Source: Neoceratodus forsteri
Lineage: Eukaryota; Chordata; Ceratodontiformes; Ceratodontidae
Length of the DNA stretch: 64,000 bases
Assembly (NCBI GenBank): GCA_016271365.2
Contig: CM057456.1
Span: 884,798,001-884,862,000 of the forward strand
Direction of reading: 5' to 3'
In this document: piece after piece, positions 33,692 through 43,297 of the stretch
How positions within the stretch are numbered: position 1 is the stretch's first letter
Layout of the letters: each line of letters starts with the position of its first letter
Notes under the pieces: generated by a model
Told to the model about the DNA's origin: nothing
Databases searched by the model: none
What the model saw: only the letters and a program-made list of their open reading frames with translations
Translations under genes and position numbers: made by a program

Positions 33692-33804
33692 GTACCTGCT
33701 GCAAGAGCTGTTCTCGAAGATCTACTGTTACGGTAAGTTCTTATGTAACTGTACTATCTTCTTTGAGGTACAGCTCTTGCAGCAGGTTACACCATTAGGA
33801 CTGA
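33692..33804 (+). repeat. D2 internal complementary region
   Basis: The reverse complement of the left end (…GTAACTGTACT) is joined directly, at 33755/33756, to the reverse complement of the right end (ATCTTCTTTGAGG…). This is the circle junction of the element in complementary form, the hallmark of DIRS replication. It serves here as an internal ruler for the true termini. Confidence 0.9.
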
Positions 33805-33940
33805 TTCCCAAGCAATGGCACCTTGAAAAGCCATCAGGAGGAGGCAATACAGAGATCCAGACCCGTCCTGAGCCTAGGACAGGAGGCCCTGAAGGACAGC
33901 AAGGCCGAAACCCGCCGCCTTTGGAGGGCGAGCATTCAGG

Positions 33941-34748
33941 CTATAATGCCTGATAAAAGTGTGCACCAACCCAGGTTGCTGCAGCACATATGGCCGACGT
34001 AGGGACATTCTTCAGTGCTGCAAAGGAGGTAGCCACTCCTCTTGTCGAATGGCCCTTGACCACTCCTGGTAAGGGTTTCTGATGCTTGTCATAGCAAAAG
34101 GAATACGTACTTAGGGAAGTATACTGGTAAATCAATGTCCTGGTTAAGAGTAAGGGCTGAGACCACCTTAGGCAGGAACTTAGGATTCATCCTCAGGGAC
34201 ACCCTGTCCTGATGAAAAATTAAATAAGGCTTCTTGCACATGAGAGCATGTAATTCGGAGATTCTTCTCGCCGAAGTGACGGCAACCAAAAACAATGTTT
34301 TCCACGACAGAAAACGTAGCTCACAATCTGCGGCAGGCTCAAAGGGTGGCAGGATAAGCTGCTCCAAGATGAAGGGTAAATCTCAAGGAGGGACGAGATC
34401 CTTGATGGGCGGCCTAAGGTGGAGGACCCCACTTAAAAAGGCATGGGTAGTGTCCAGCTGGGCCACCATGTGTTGGCCTATGGGGGCATGATAAGCTGAG
34501 ATTGCACAAAGGTGCACTTTAATCAAGGAGTAAGCTAACCTGGATTGAAAGAGGAAAAGCAGGTACTCCAGAACCAGCTTCTCTGGGCAGTCTAAGGGTG
34601 AGAAACTGCAAGTCTGAGACCACAGGCAAAACCTGCGCCATTTCATGGTGTATGATGCATGTGTCACCGGTTTTCTGGTGGCAGAAAGCATGTCCGCCAC
34701 CTCTTGCGAGACCCTGTTTCGCAACATGGCTATGTCTCTAGGAGCCAA
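33941..34748 (-). pseudogene. D2 tyrosine recombinase (broken)
   Basis: Catalyses insertion of the circular DIRS intermediate. N-terminal core-binding part at 34748-34383: TRKPVTHASYTMKWRRFCLW, then LEYLLFLFQSRLAYSLIKVH. Catalytic domain at 34367-34089: KTLFLVAVTSARRISELHAL, carrying the first Arg. C-terminal part at 34135-33941: VVKGHSTRGVATSFAALKNV with HxxR, then AAATWVGAHFYQAL, where the Tyr nucleophile is in place but the context is shifted. Two frame changes (about 34375 and 34110) break it. Confidence 0.85.
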
Positions 34749-34909
34749 GCATGCAGGTTCAGTGAACGTAAGTCCTGGTGGACTAGTGAACCCTCCTCCT
34801 GAGACAACAGGTGGGAGCTGATTGGTAAAGCCGGGACAACTGATTCAGCAGCGGGAACCAAATTTGCCTGGGCCAAAAAGGCGCTATCAAAATAAGCATC
34901 GTGTGCTCT

Positions 34910-36600
34910 CTACGAAGTTTGAGAAGGACTCTCTGGATCAACAGGAAAGGAGGGAAGGCGTAGAGGAATCTGCCCGCCCAGGAGAGGGACAACGCGTCTC
35001 ACCAGAAAACACCAGGTCCTGGATCTAGCAAGTAAAAATTGGGCAGTTTTGCGTTGGATGGGGAGGCCAATAGATCCAATTCTGGAGTACCCCATCTGTG
35101 GAACAGATCCTCTGCCACTTCCTGTAGAAGTTCCCACTCGTGGACTGTGGCCTGGGAATGACTCAGGCCATCTGCAACCATGTTGTCCACCCCGGGAACG
35201 TGAACTGCGATGAGGTTTGCGCCGTGTCATATTACCCATTCCCACACCCTCATGGCCTCCCTGCAAAGGGGGTAGGAGTGTGTGCCTCCTTGTTTGTTGA
35301 GGTAATACATCACCGCAGTATTGTCTGTTTGTAACAGGAGAATACTGGGTGGAATCTCTGACTGGAAGGCCTGCAGGGCATAAAGGACCGCCCTCATCTC
35401 CAATATGTTGATATGGAGATGAGATTCCTGGGTAGTCCATGTTCCCTGAGACCTCACCCCGTTCAAGTGCGCTCCCCACCCCAGCCCTGAGGTGTCTGTG
35501 GAGAGTGTCAACACTGGAGATGGCGCTGTGAAGGGAACCCCCACTGAGAGGGTTCCCAGATCTAGCCACCATTGCCAGTCCCGAACCATGGTCTGCGTGA
35601 TTCTGACTGGCTGCTGCAGATGGTCTTGCCTTTGGTCCCACTGTACCCTTAACATCCACTGGGTTACCCGCATGTGGAGTCTTGCCATCGGGACTGTTGG
35701 AATGGCTGCAGCCATGTGTCCAAGCAGGCGAAGGACCAACCTGACGGACGGTTTTCTTTGCTGACATGTCCCTTATGAGGGATCGTATGCATTCCGCTCT
35801 GTCTTCGGGAAGAAAGGCTTTCCCTTTGACTGTGTCCAGGACTGTGCCTATGAACTGCAGTTTCTGGGATGGTACCAGGAGAGACTTCTCGTAGTTGATT
35901 AAGATGCCCAGAGACTGAAAGAGAGCCTGGGTGTGCTGAATGGCCAGCAGCAATGCCTCCTTGGAGGAGGCCATGAGAAGCCAGTCGTCCAGGTATGGGA
36001 ACACGTAGTGACCCTGTCTCCTCAGAGACGCTGCCACGACTGCCATGCACTTGGTGAATACCCTTGGTGCTGATGACAGCCCGAAAGGAAGTGCTCAGAA
36101 CTAGTAGTTGCGACGAAGAAACTCAAAGTGCAGGAATCTCCTGTGTGCCTGAGCGATGGGGATGTGCAGGTAGGTCCCTGCATGTCTAGGGATGCCAAGA
36201 AAGCATCCTTCTTCAGCATGGGGATTAGTTCTGGGAGGGTCACCATGCGGAAGCGCTTGTAGATGACCGATATGTTGAGGTCACTGAGATCCAAAATTGG
36301 ACGGAGGTCCCCTGTCTTCTTTGGAACCATGAAGAAGTGTGAATAATAGCCTGCTCCTATCTGGTTCCCTGGAACGTGCTCCACAGCTTCTTTCTGCAGA
36401 AGCGCGAGCACTTCCTGCTTTATGAGCAGGGTGTGCTGACCTGAGTAACGGGAGAGCAGAGGAGGCCTCGTGGGGGGCTTGTCTAGGAATTCTATGAAGT
36501 GGTCTTTTTCGACCAGCTGTAGCACCCACCTGTCGGTGGTGATCAAGCACCACCCTGGCAGGTGGTCTGCGATGCGACCCCCGACCTTTGTTTCCCGTTG
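34910..36600 (-). pseudogene. D2 reverse transcriptase and RNase H (broken)
   Basis: RT starts near 36560 with WCLITTDRWVLQLVEKDHFI. It goes on to GAGYYSHFFMVPKKTGDLRP, ILDLSDLNISVI and RMVTLPELIPML. The frame shifts near 36150, and the catalytic box FPYLDDWLLM (YLDD at 35984-35995) lies in the next frame. RNase H at 35739-35227 has LTLSTDTSGLGWGAHLNG, HINILEMRAVLYAL and LLQTDNTAVMYYLN, so the acidic residues look intact. Its end at 35190-34999 reads NMVADGLSHSQATVHEW and WGTPELDLLASPSNAK. At least three frame changes make the copy inactive, although each motif is well kept. Confidence 0.88.
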
Positions 36601-36631
36601 ATCCTGAGGAGGGGCGGGGGCCGGGAAGGAG

Positions 36632-38925
36632 TCATGCTGTAGCAGCAGAGGGTCCTGCAGGCTGGGCCGACTTGATAGCACGTTGGCCCCTACCTGAGGA
36701 CGTTTTGACCTGGGCTTTCCGGGAAAAAGAGCCCCTCTGATGCTGGCCAGAACGGGGTTGTTGCCTCTGAGTCCGGCTGCGAAAACAACTCTGGTTCCTA
36801 CGAAAGGAACTGAGTCTAGATCTGTACATGGCCTGGACAGCTCTAACGGCCTTCCTGGCTTCCTGTAATTTGGTGATGACCTTCTCCGATGCTTCACCAA
36901 ACAAAACTTCGCCATGAAAGGGGGCGTCCAAAATGTTTTTCTGGATGTCCGGGGTAAACCCGGAGACACGGAGCCATGAGTGTCTCCGGAGACGTTCGCC
37001 TGAGGCTGCCGCTCTGGCTGAAGAGTCCGCGGAGTCGTACGCGGCTCGGAGCACCTGGGTCCCCACGTCTGAACCCGTGCGGAGGAGCTGAAGAAGTTCC
37101 TCCTTTGACCCACCATCTGGCAATTTCTCTACCAGATCCTGCCCTGTTCCTGGCTGGCGTTCTGAAACTGAACCATGTGGGTCAGGTAATTCAGGGATCT
37201 GATGGCGCAAGTCGCGGCCGCGTAAGTGTGCCTACCCAGCACGTCCAGTTGCTTGGACTCTGGGTCCGGTGGCTGCGTGCTCAGATGTTGCAGTTTCTGA
37301 GACCGGTCATGAGAGGCTGTGATGACCAGGGAGCCGGCCAGAGGATGGTTTGCCAGGTACTGGTCCTCCCTTGTGGCCTTGTACAGGCGGTCAGCCTTCT
37401 TCGGCATAGCTGGAGTCGAATGTGGACACCTCCACACTGCCTTGGTGACGTCCACGAAGGTGTCCACCAAGGGTGGTACTACCACAGGCTTCGGATCCTT
37501 TTGCCAAAGGTAACGGGCAAGGCGTAGTCTTTCGGGGTCTAGTTCCTCCGCATCCCATCCCATGTTCTCTTGGATGTGTCTCATTATCTCAGAGAATGAG
37601 GGGTCATCCAGAGGAGACCTAGGGAGGTCGCATGGGCCCAGAGAAGGGATGCTGATCAGTGAAGGAGACCTGGAGCATTCAGAGATGTCAGATCTGGAGT
37701 CCTCCGCCGATGGCGAATACCAACGTCTTCTGGGTCTCTTGGGGCTGGGTGACCCTGAAGAAGATCTAGACGGAGGCCTTCTCTTCTCTGTAGATCTGCC
37801 CCTAGGAGGTGCTACTGGCTCCTGGGGGGAAGGTGCTTGGCCTGCTGCCCCTTTCGGCGAAGGAGGGGGCGCAGGTGTCGGTGGTGCCGCGGGTGCAGGA
37901 GGAGGGTGCGTGGTGACCACATCCTTTTTGATGGTGTCCCACCAGAAAGTGAAGAGCTCCTTCACCTCTGCTAAGTTGAGTCCCAATGACGGGCCGGGCG
38001 CTGGTGGTCTGTCATCGGGGCCGGGCGTCGACTCTCCGGGGTCTCCGGTTCTGGGGAGGGTTCCTGGAGTCAGCGGGTCCGGAGTCGCCCGCCTAGTCTC
38101 GGGCTGAGGGACTCCTCCTCTCGATAATGCCTCCTGGACCGACGCCGGTAGGCGGCAGGTGGCTCTTCTGTCTGCGGCAGCAGACGCTGGTCCCACGGCC
38201 GGCGTCCTGGGGGGAGAATGCCTGACCGGCGATGGGTGACGAACTGCCGCCGGCTCACGGGAGTGCTTGTGGACCTTGGCCAACGTCCGGTGGGCCGACT
38301 TCGGGTCCGACATCCACTTAAGGGAGGTCGGCTCCTTGGTCTTGTGTTGGGGAGGTGGAGGCAAGGAGACAGACCGGACATCGGAGGCCGAGTGCCGGGA
38401 CGAAGACTTGTGATGCTCCCCTGACCTGGACGAGGCCTTAGCAAAAGAAGAGGGCCTGGAGGTCTTGGCTGGCCGCAGAGTGAAGAGCAGCTGGCAGATT
38501 TGACCACAACCGAGGGAGGCTGAGAGGGCCTCGCAGGAGAGCTGCTCCGACCTGGAGCTGGAGCTGCGGGAGTCTGAGGCCCTGGAGGGGGATCTAGGTC
38601 TCACCTTCTCCCAATGTTTCTCGTGGTGTCTGTGGGACTTTCCTGAAGGTTCCCCCCTGGAGGAAGGTTCCATGGCCTTGAGCTTTTCTTCTAGGAGGAA
38701 AGCCTGGAGAGCCTTCTGTCGGTGGATTCTGGTCCAGCTATTAAAGCCCTGGCAGAAGGAGCAAGCCTGGGTGTCGTGGTCCGGGCCCAGGCACCGAATG
38801 CAGGCTGAATGGGGGTCTTTAAACGGGATCTGCTTCCCACAGGCACACTTAGAAGGATGGCCCTCCAGTGAAGCTGGGGAGGACATCAGACGAAGAAAGG
38901 TAGTCTTGAAGAAGAATTTCTCCAA
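36632..38925 (-). pseudogene. D2 Gag-like protein (one frameshift near its C-terminal third)
   Basis: Structural protein of the element, about 760 codons in all. A 598-codon frame opens at 38925 and runs to 37129. Residues 27-58 form a Cys/His cluster (KCACGKQIPF, ACIRCLGPDH, ACSFCQGF). A long Ser/Arg- and Pro-rich low-complexity middle follows, then WQKDPKPVVVPPLVDTFVDV and an AMPKKADRLYKATREDQY segment. The C-terminal part (AYDSADSSARAAASGERLRR, then an Arg/Gln-rich tail) lies in another frame at 37210-36632, so one frameshift sits near 37170. The start ATG lies only about 270 bases inside the right end, as in compact DIRS leaders. It is the most intact coding unit in the window. Confidence 0.82.
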
Positions 38926-39011
38926 AGTTTCCGATTTTGGAAAGGATTTCCTGGACGTCGCGCTCTAGTACTAACTGAAGAGGTCGAGACATGCAAGTCG
39001 ACGGCGGGAAT

Positions 39012-39194
39012 GAACTGGGGATTCTGGCGGGACCGCCTCCTTATGTACTACGCCTGACATCGGGGCCGGGACTGACATCAGAGGCAGTCCCCGCTGAAGA
39101 CTGTTAGCTAGAAAATTTTCCATGGGGTCCTGATGCCTGCCAGCTTCAGTCCTAATGGTGTAACCTGCTGCAAGAGCTGTACCTCGAAGAAGAT
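39012..39194 (-). repeat. D2 right terminal inverted repeat
   Basis: 183 bp; reverse complement of 33360-33538 with few mismatches. It ends CGAAGAAGAT at the CR1 junction. Confidence 0.9.
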
Positions 39195-41050
39195 CCCCCC
39201 TTTCTGTGGACTCCATTTACTATTACCCACTGTGTCCTGTTGTCCAGCCAGTGTTTTACCCAGGCTACCACCCTGAGACCCGCTCCCAGGCTGGCTAATT
39301 TGTTTATTAGTCTTTTGTGCGGTACTGTGTCAAATGCCTTGCTAAAGTCTAGGTAGGCCATGTCCACAGCCCCCCAGTCTACTACTTTGGTCACCCAGTC
39401 AAAGAAATTGATTAGATTTGTCTGACATGACCTTTCTACTGTGAATCCATGCTGCCTTGGGTCCTGTGCCCCACTGGACTCTAGGTGCTCAACAATTTTT
39501 TCCTTCAGAAGTGATTCCATCATTTTCCCTACCACTGAGGTTAACTGACAGGTCTATAGTTTCCTGCCTCTGTCTTGCTCCCACTTTTGTGAAGGGGAGT
39601 CACATCTGCCCTCCTCCAGTTCTCAGGTACCACACCATCCTCCCATGATTAAAAATGGTAGTCAGTGGTGTTACTAGTTCTTCCCTTAGTTCTTTTAGAA
39701 TTCTGGGGTGAATCCCATCAGGCTCCATTGCTTTATCCACCTTTAGTTTTAAGAGTTCTTTCAGAACCCTTTCTTCTGTGAAAGGACTAATATCCACCCC
39801 CTATCCAGAGTGCTTTTATTGACTGGATTAGGTATCTCTCCATGTTTTTCTACTATGAATACTGAGCAGAAGTATTCATTCAGTATCCCTGCTTTTTCAC
39901 TGCTGCTTTCTGCCCAACCACCTTCCTCTTTATTCAGCCTCAGTATCCCTGCCTTAGTCTTTCTTTGCTTCCTAATGTACCTGTAAAAGGTTTTATCTCC
40001 CTTCTTAACCGAGTTAGCCATCTTTTCCTAGGTTTGGGCCATTGCTATTCTGACTGCCTTCCCCGCTTCCTTCTGCTTTAACTGGTACAGTTCTCTGTCC
40101 TGCTCCTTCTGTGTTTTCTTATACTTCCTGAATGCTATCTTTTTCTCCCTTACCTTCTCCGCCACTTCTTTTGAGAACCATAGTGTTTTTTTCTTTCATT
40201 TTGATTTATTTGCTTCACACAAAGGCTTGTTGCCTCTGTGATGGCGGTTCTGATGTTTCCCCATTGTTGCTCCACCCCACCTTCTTGCCTGTTTGCTAGT
40301 GCTCTTCTGAGGCACTCTCCCATTTTGATAAAATCAGCCCTCCTGAAATCCAGTACCTTCACTTTTGTGTGGCTTAACTCTACAGCTAAGTTTATCATGA
40401 ACCACACTATTTGGTGGTTGTTTGTTGCCAGATGGCTACCCACTTCAAGATCAGAGATCCTCCCTCCGTCCCCATTTGAGAGTACCAGGTCTAAGATTGC
40501 TCCCTCCTGAGTGGGTTCCAAAACTAGCTGTTTCAGGCATGGCCCCTGTAGGGCATCGAGAATGGCCCTGCTCTTGGATGTGGCTGCAGCAAAGGTGCTC
40601 CAGTTAACATCTGGCATATTCAGATCCCCCATCAGCAATATCTCCTCTTTCTTTGCCATCCCAAGGATGCCGTCTGTCATTTCCTTTTCCTCCCCCTGAG
40701 ACAGGGGTCTGTATGCAACCCCTGTGCGGATTGTGGAGCCATTTCCAGTCTCCAGGATGACCCACAATGCCTCCTCTCCTCCTTGTTTACCCTTTAGTTC
40801 TGTTGCTTTGATACCTTCCCTTACTTAGAGAGCTACTCCTCCTCCTCTTCTTCCCTCCTTGTCCCTCCTGTAGATTGTGTACCCTGGTATGCTGACATCC
40901 CAGTCATGGTTCTCTGTGTACCATGTTTCTGTGACTGCCACGATATCCAGGCATCCTTCTTCCATCGAGGCCACCATTTCAGGGAGCTTTTTACTTAGAC
41001 TACGGGCATTGGTACTCATTTTGCTCCATTTTTTTATGGCTTTATTTCTT
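39195..41050 (-). pseudogene. CR1 E4 endonuclease and RT N-terminal half (broken)
   Basis: Endonuclease at 41019-40150: MSTNARSLSKKLPEM, AVTETWYTENHDWDVSIPGY, EGRRGGGVAL, then EEILLMGDLNMPDVNWSTF, with GDLN in the catalytic loop, and GSHLATNNHQIVWF where SDH-type sequence is expected but degraded. RT N-terminal part at 40021-39195: GDKTFYRYIRKQRKTKAGIL, LKELLKLKVDKAMEPDGIHP, QHGFTVERSCQTNLINFF and MAYLDFSKAFDTVPHKR. D2 entered right before the conserved GVPQGS box. Several frame changes. Confidence 0.85.
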
Positions 41051-41217
41051 TTTGCCCCATCCGTGTCCTTACTGCCTTGGTCTTTTTCTCCATTTACCCC
41101 TGCCCTTCTCCCTATTGACTGCTCTATCTTGGTGTTTACCTCACTAACTACCCTGATTTTTGTTTGGGGGGGCTAGGATTTCCCTTCTACTTTTCAGGTC
41201 CTCCCCCCTTGGCTAGC

Positions 41218-41905
41218 TTAAATGCTTGCCAATGAAGCATTCCTATCACCTAGGATCCTGGTTCCCCTCCTGGATAGATACAGACCATTGTGCCTGTATA
41301 GGCCTGCATCCCTCCAGGTGGAGCCCCAGTCCCCAATGAAGCCAAATCCCTGAGCTCTGAACCAGTTTTTCTGCCAGTCATTGAATCCCATGGTGCAGAG
41401 TACCCTAGCCTCATCCATACCATAGACAGGTAGCACTTCCGAGAAAGTTATCATTTGTGCTACTTGTCTATGGCCCCTCCCCAACTCCACAAACTCCTGT
41501 TGCAATGCTATGATCCCATTCTCAGCCAGGTCATTCATCCCTAGGTGGATAATGGCATCCAGCTCACTCCCCCTTGCAGATGCTCCCACTATCCTGAGGA
41601 TTCGTTTCCTGTCCCTCCAAGCCATGGCATGGGCAGGCACCTTACCTCCCTTTCCCCTCCCTCCCACAGTTCTACCCCCTAACAATTGAGTCCCCCACCA
41701 GGAGTTGTTTCCTTCCCCTGTGGGGTCCTGTGTCACCCTCCTGTGGGTCTCCATTGTGGAGATTCCCAGCATCCTCCTTGATCTCCACTGCAGGTGCATC
41801 AATAGAGGAACCATGTTCTGCCAGAGTGGCGAATGAATTGTGGAGAGGCACAACTGGAGGGATGTGCCTCTGTTCCACCACTGTCACCCTCCCTGAGCCC
41901 ACCAT
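41218..41905 (-). pseudogene. CR1 E4 ORF1, esterase (SGNH) domain
   Basis: CR1 ORF1 proteins carry a lipase/esterase-like SGNH domain. The minus strand reads LLVGDSIVRG, with the nucleophile motif GDS, at about 41680-41710. IIHLGMNDLAENG (block III Asn-Asp) and WFRAQGFGFIGDWGSTW follow. The final catalytic block, usually DGLHLS in this family, reads NGLYLS at 41272-41289, so the Asp and His are both replaced. A frame change near 41680 separates the GDS part from the rest. The start is not fixed: the ATG at 41905 may be internal. Confidence 0.8.
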
Positions 41906-41908
41906 GGT

Positions 41909-42071
41909 CCTACTCTCTCAAAACTACATTTTAGTTATTTTTGTATTAGTTTATTTGAGTTGGGGGGCTTTGCCCCCACACCCCCCCTTTATTTAAAAAA
42001 AAGGAAAGAAAAATGAGGATGCCCAACTAAACTAATATGATCCCCCCAAAATGTAGTTTTGAGAGCGTAGC
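41909..42071. repeat. Short hairpin (MITE-like) next to CR1 E4
   Basis: Left end TACTCTCTCAAAACTACATTTT is complemented by AAAATGTAGTTTTGAGAGCG on the right. ATTAGTTTATTTG pairs with CAACTAAACTAAT, leaving a G/C-rich loop of about 50 bases. No target duplication could be fixed, so it may be an independent MITE or a CR1 5' flank. Confidence 0.55.
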
Positions 42072-43297
42072 ATAATTTGAACTCTACACTGACAGCATAG
42101 ATCTGGCATGGTCCAGTGTTTTCCACTATCGCCAGGATTACCCCCTAATTTTTTCCTTTTGAAATGTGCAATTTCAGTCTAATAGTATTAGTTTAGTTTC
42201 ATGCATTTGTCCCATTGGGCAAAAATAGGGAAAACTATTTCACAGCTAAAATAATCAATTTTGCAGTGATATGTGAGTTCCTGCATCCAAGCTATTCAAA
42301 AATAAGAAATTATATTGGAGCTCTCCCATTATAAGACTGCAAATGCCTGTAGTTTCTAAGGAAATTAATGTTAAAAAATTAAAAGTAGATTTCCCCACAT
42401 TGCAACAATACAGCCAAACAGAAATTACATTGTCAGAGTCTGAGGATTCTGCTCAGTTTAAACTGCGCACACCTGCCCTATGTGGGCTTTGCATTAGGCA
42501 GGTAACCATTTATTTGTGCTATATTGTTAATATATGTTGTACAACATGTTTTAGAGATTGACGTCAGGTCACTTTCTGTTTATGTTACTGTTGGCTGGCA
42601 GGTAATTTGCTGATCTTAAGTGATTGATAGCCCAGTTTCTGTTGCTTAATGTCCTGCATCCCCAGGCTGTCTCTTCTTCTGCAGTGACTTCTCCATTTGA
42701 CAGATAAGTGTAAAAATGGTGCAAAGACAATTAGTTTCCCAATCTGCTGGAATTCCGTTGATTGAACTTCAGACATTAGCAACAATTCATGTTGCACATA
42801 CTGATCCAGAGGCTCCTGAAACGACTTCTGTATTTGCCAAATCCGTGTAAAAACAGAAAGATGTTTCTTAAGCTCAAATATCAGAAAAAAGTAGAGCGGG
42901 CAGCAAAAGCAAACCATTCTAATTATTCATGCCGGTAGAAAAACTTACTATCCACTGGTATTTGTATAAGATAGATGGTACCCCTGCCACCACTGAAACA
43001 CACACCTCTGATATGAGTTGCATAGAAGTTTGCCATCTCTTACCTTTTCATGATAAGCTCATTCAGGTGTTGGACACTTGCTCTATTTATCAGCAGATAC
43101 TGAGCCCTATTCACCAGAGAGAGGGATACTGGTGGAGCAGAAGGATCTGAAAGTAACCCAGTACAATGCATTATTTTACCATATTGTAGATGTATATGAC
43201 TAAGGTAATATTTTACATTTTAACAGTACCTACCTTTGAACAATGTATGGCCCATACAGCTTGTACTTATATAAAGCTGCATTAATTTCTACCAACA
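42071..43297. other. Unassigned region with two open stretches
   Basis: Two stretches stay open longer than their surroundings. Plus strand 42277-42561 reads SKEINVKKLKVDFPTLQQY and RTPALCGLCIRQ, followed by GTAACC, which could be a donor after 42501. Minus strand 42917-42585 reads LSVFTRIWQIQKSFQEPL. I recognise neither; no homologue comes to mind, and there is no strong acceptor. They may be chance, an unknown exon or an old transposon. Confidence 0.2.

Larger units (their letters stand above)
33326..39194 (-). mobile_element. DIRS retrotransposon D2, nearly complete, inserted in CR1 E4
   Basis: 5869 bp with terminal inverted repeats at both ends, an internal complementary region near its 3' end, and Gag, RT/RNase H and tyrosine recombinase in DIRS order on the minus strand. 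The termini are fixed by the internal region: left end AGTACAGTTACG, right end CGAAGAAGAT. CR1 sequence stops at CTAGTAA (33325) and resumes at CCCCCCTTTC (39195). The CR1 at 44320 reads CTAGTAACCCCTCTTTC without a break, so there is no target duplication, as expected for recombinase-mediated entry. Confidence 0.93.
39195..41910 (-). mobile_element. CR1 E4, 5' segment (ORF1 and most of ORF2)
   Basis: The largest piece of the CR1 split by D2 and E3. Together with 32722-33325 and 30104-30528 it makes a CR1 of about 3.8 kb, including the C-terminal part of ORF1. The 5' side meets a small hairpin at about 41909. Confidence 0.88.

Noticed and set aside
37562..38107. Gly-rich plus-strand frame of 181 codons opposite D2 Gag
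   Set aside because: Antisense of the Pro/Ser-rich Gag region; the composition is a mirror of Gag codons.
33326..39194. Integrated virus (retrovirus or polinton-like)
   Set aside because: Tyrosine recombinase, inverted ends with an internal complementary region and no long terminal repeats in direct orientation identify a DIRS retrotransposon; no capsid or envelope genes.
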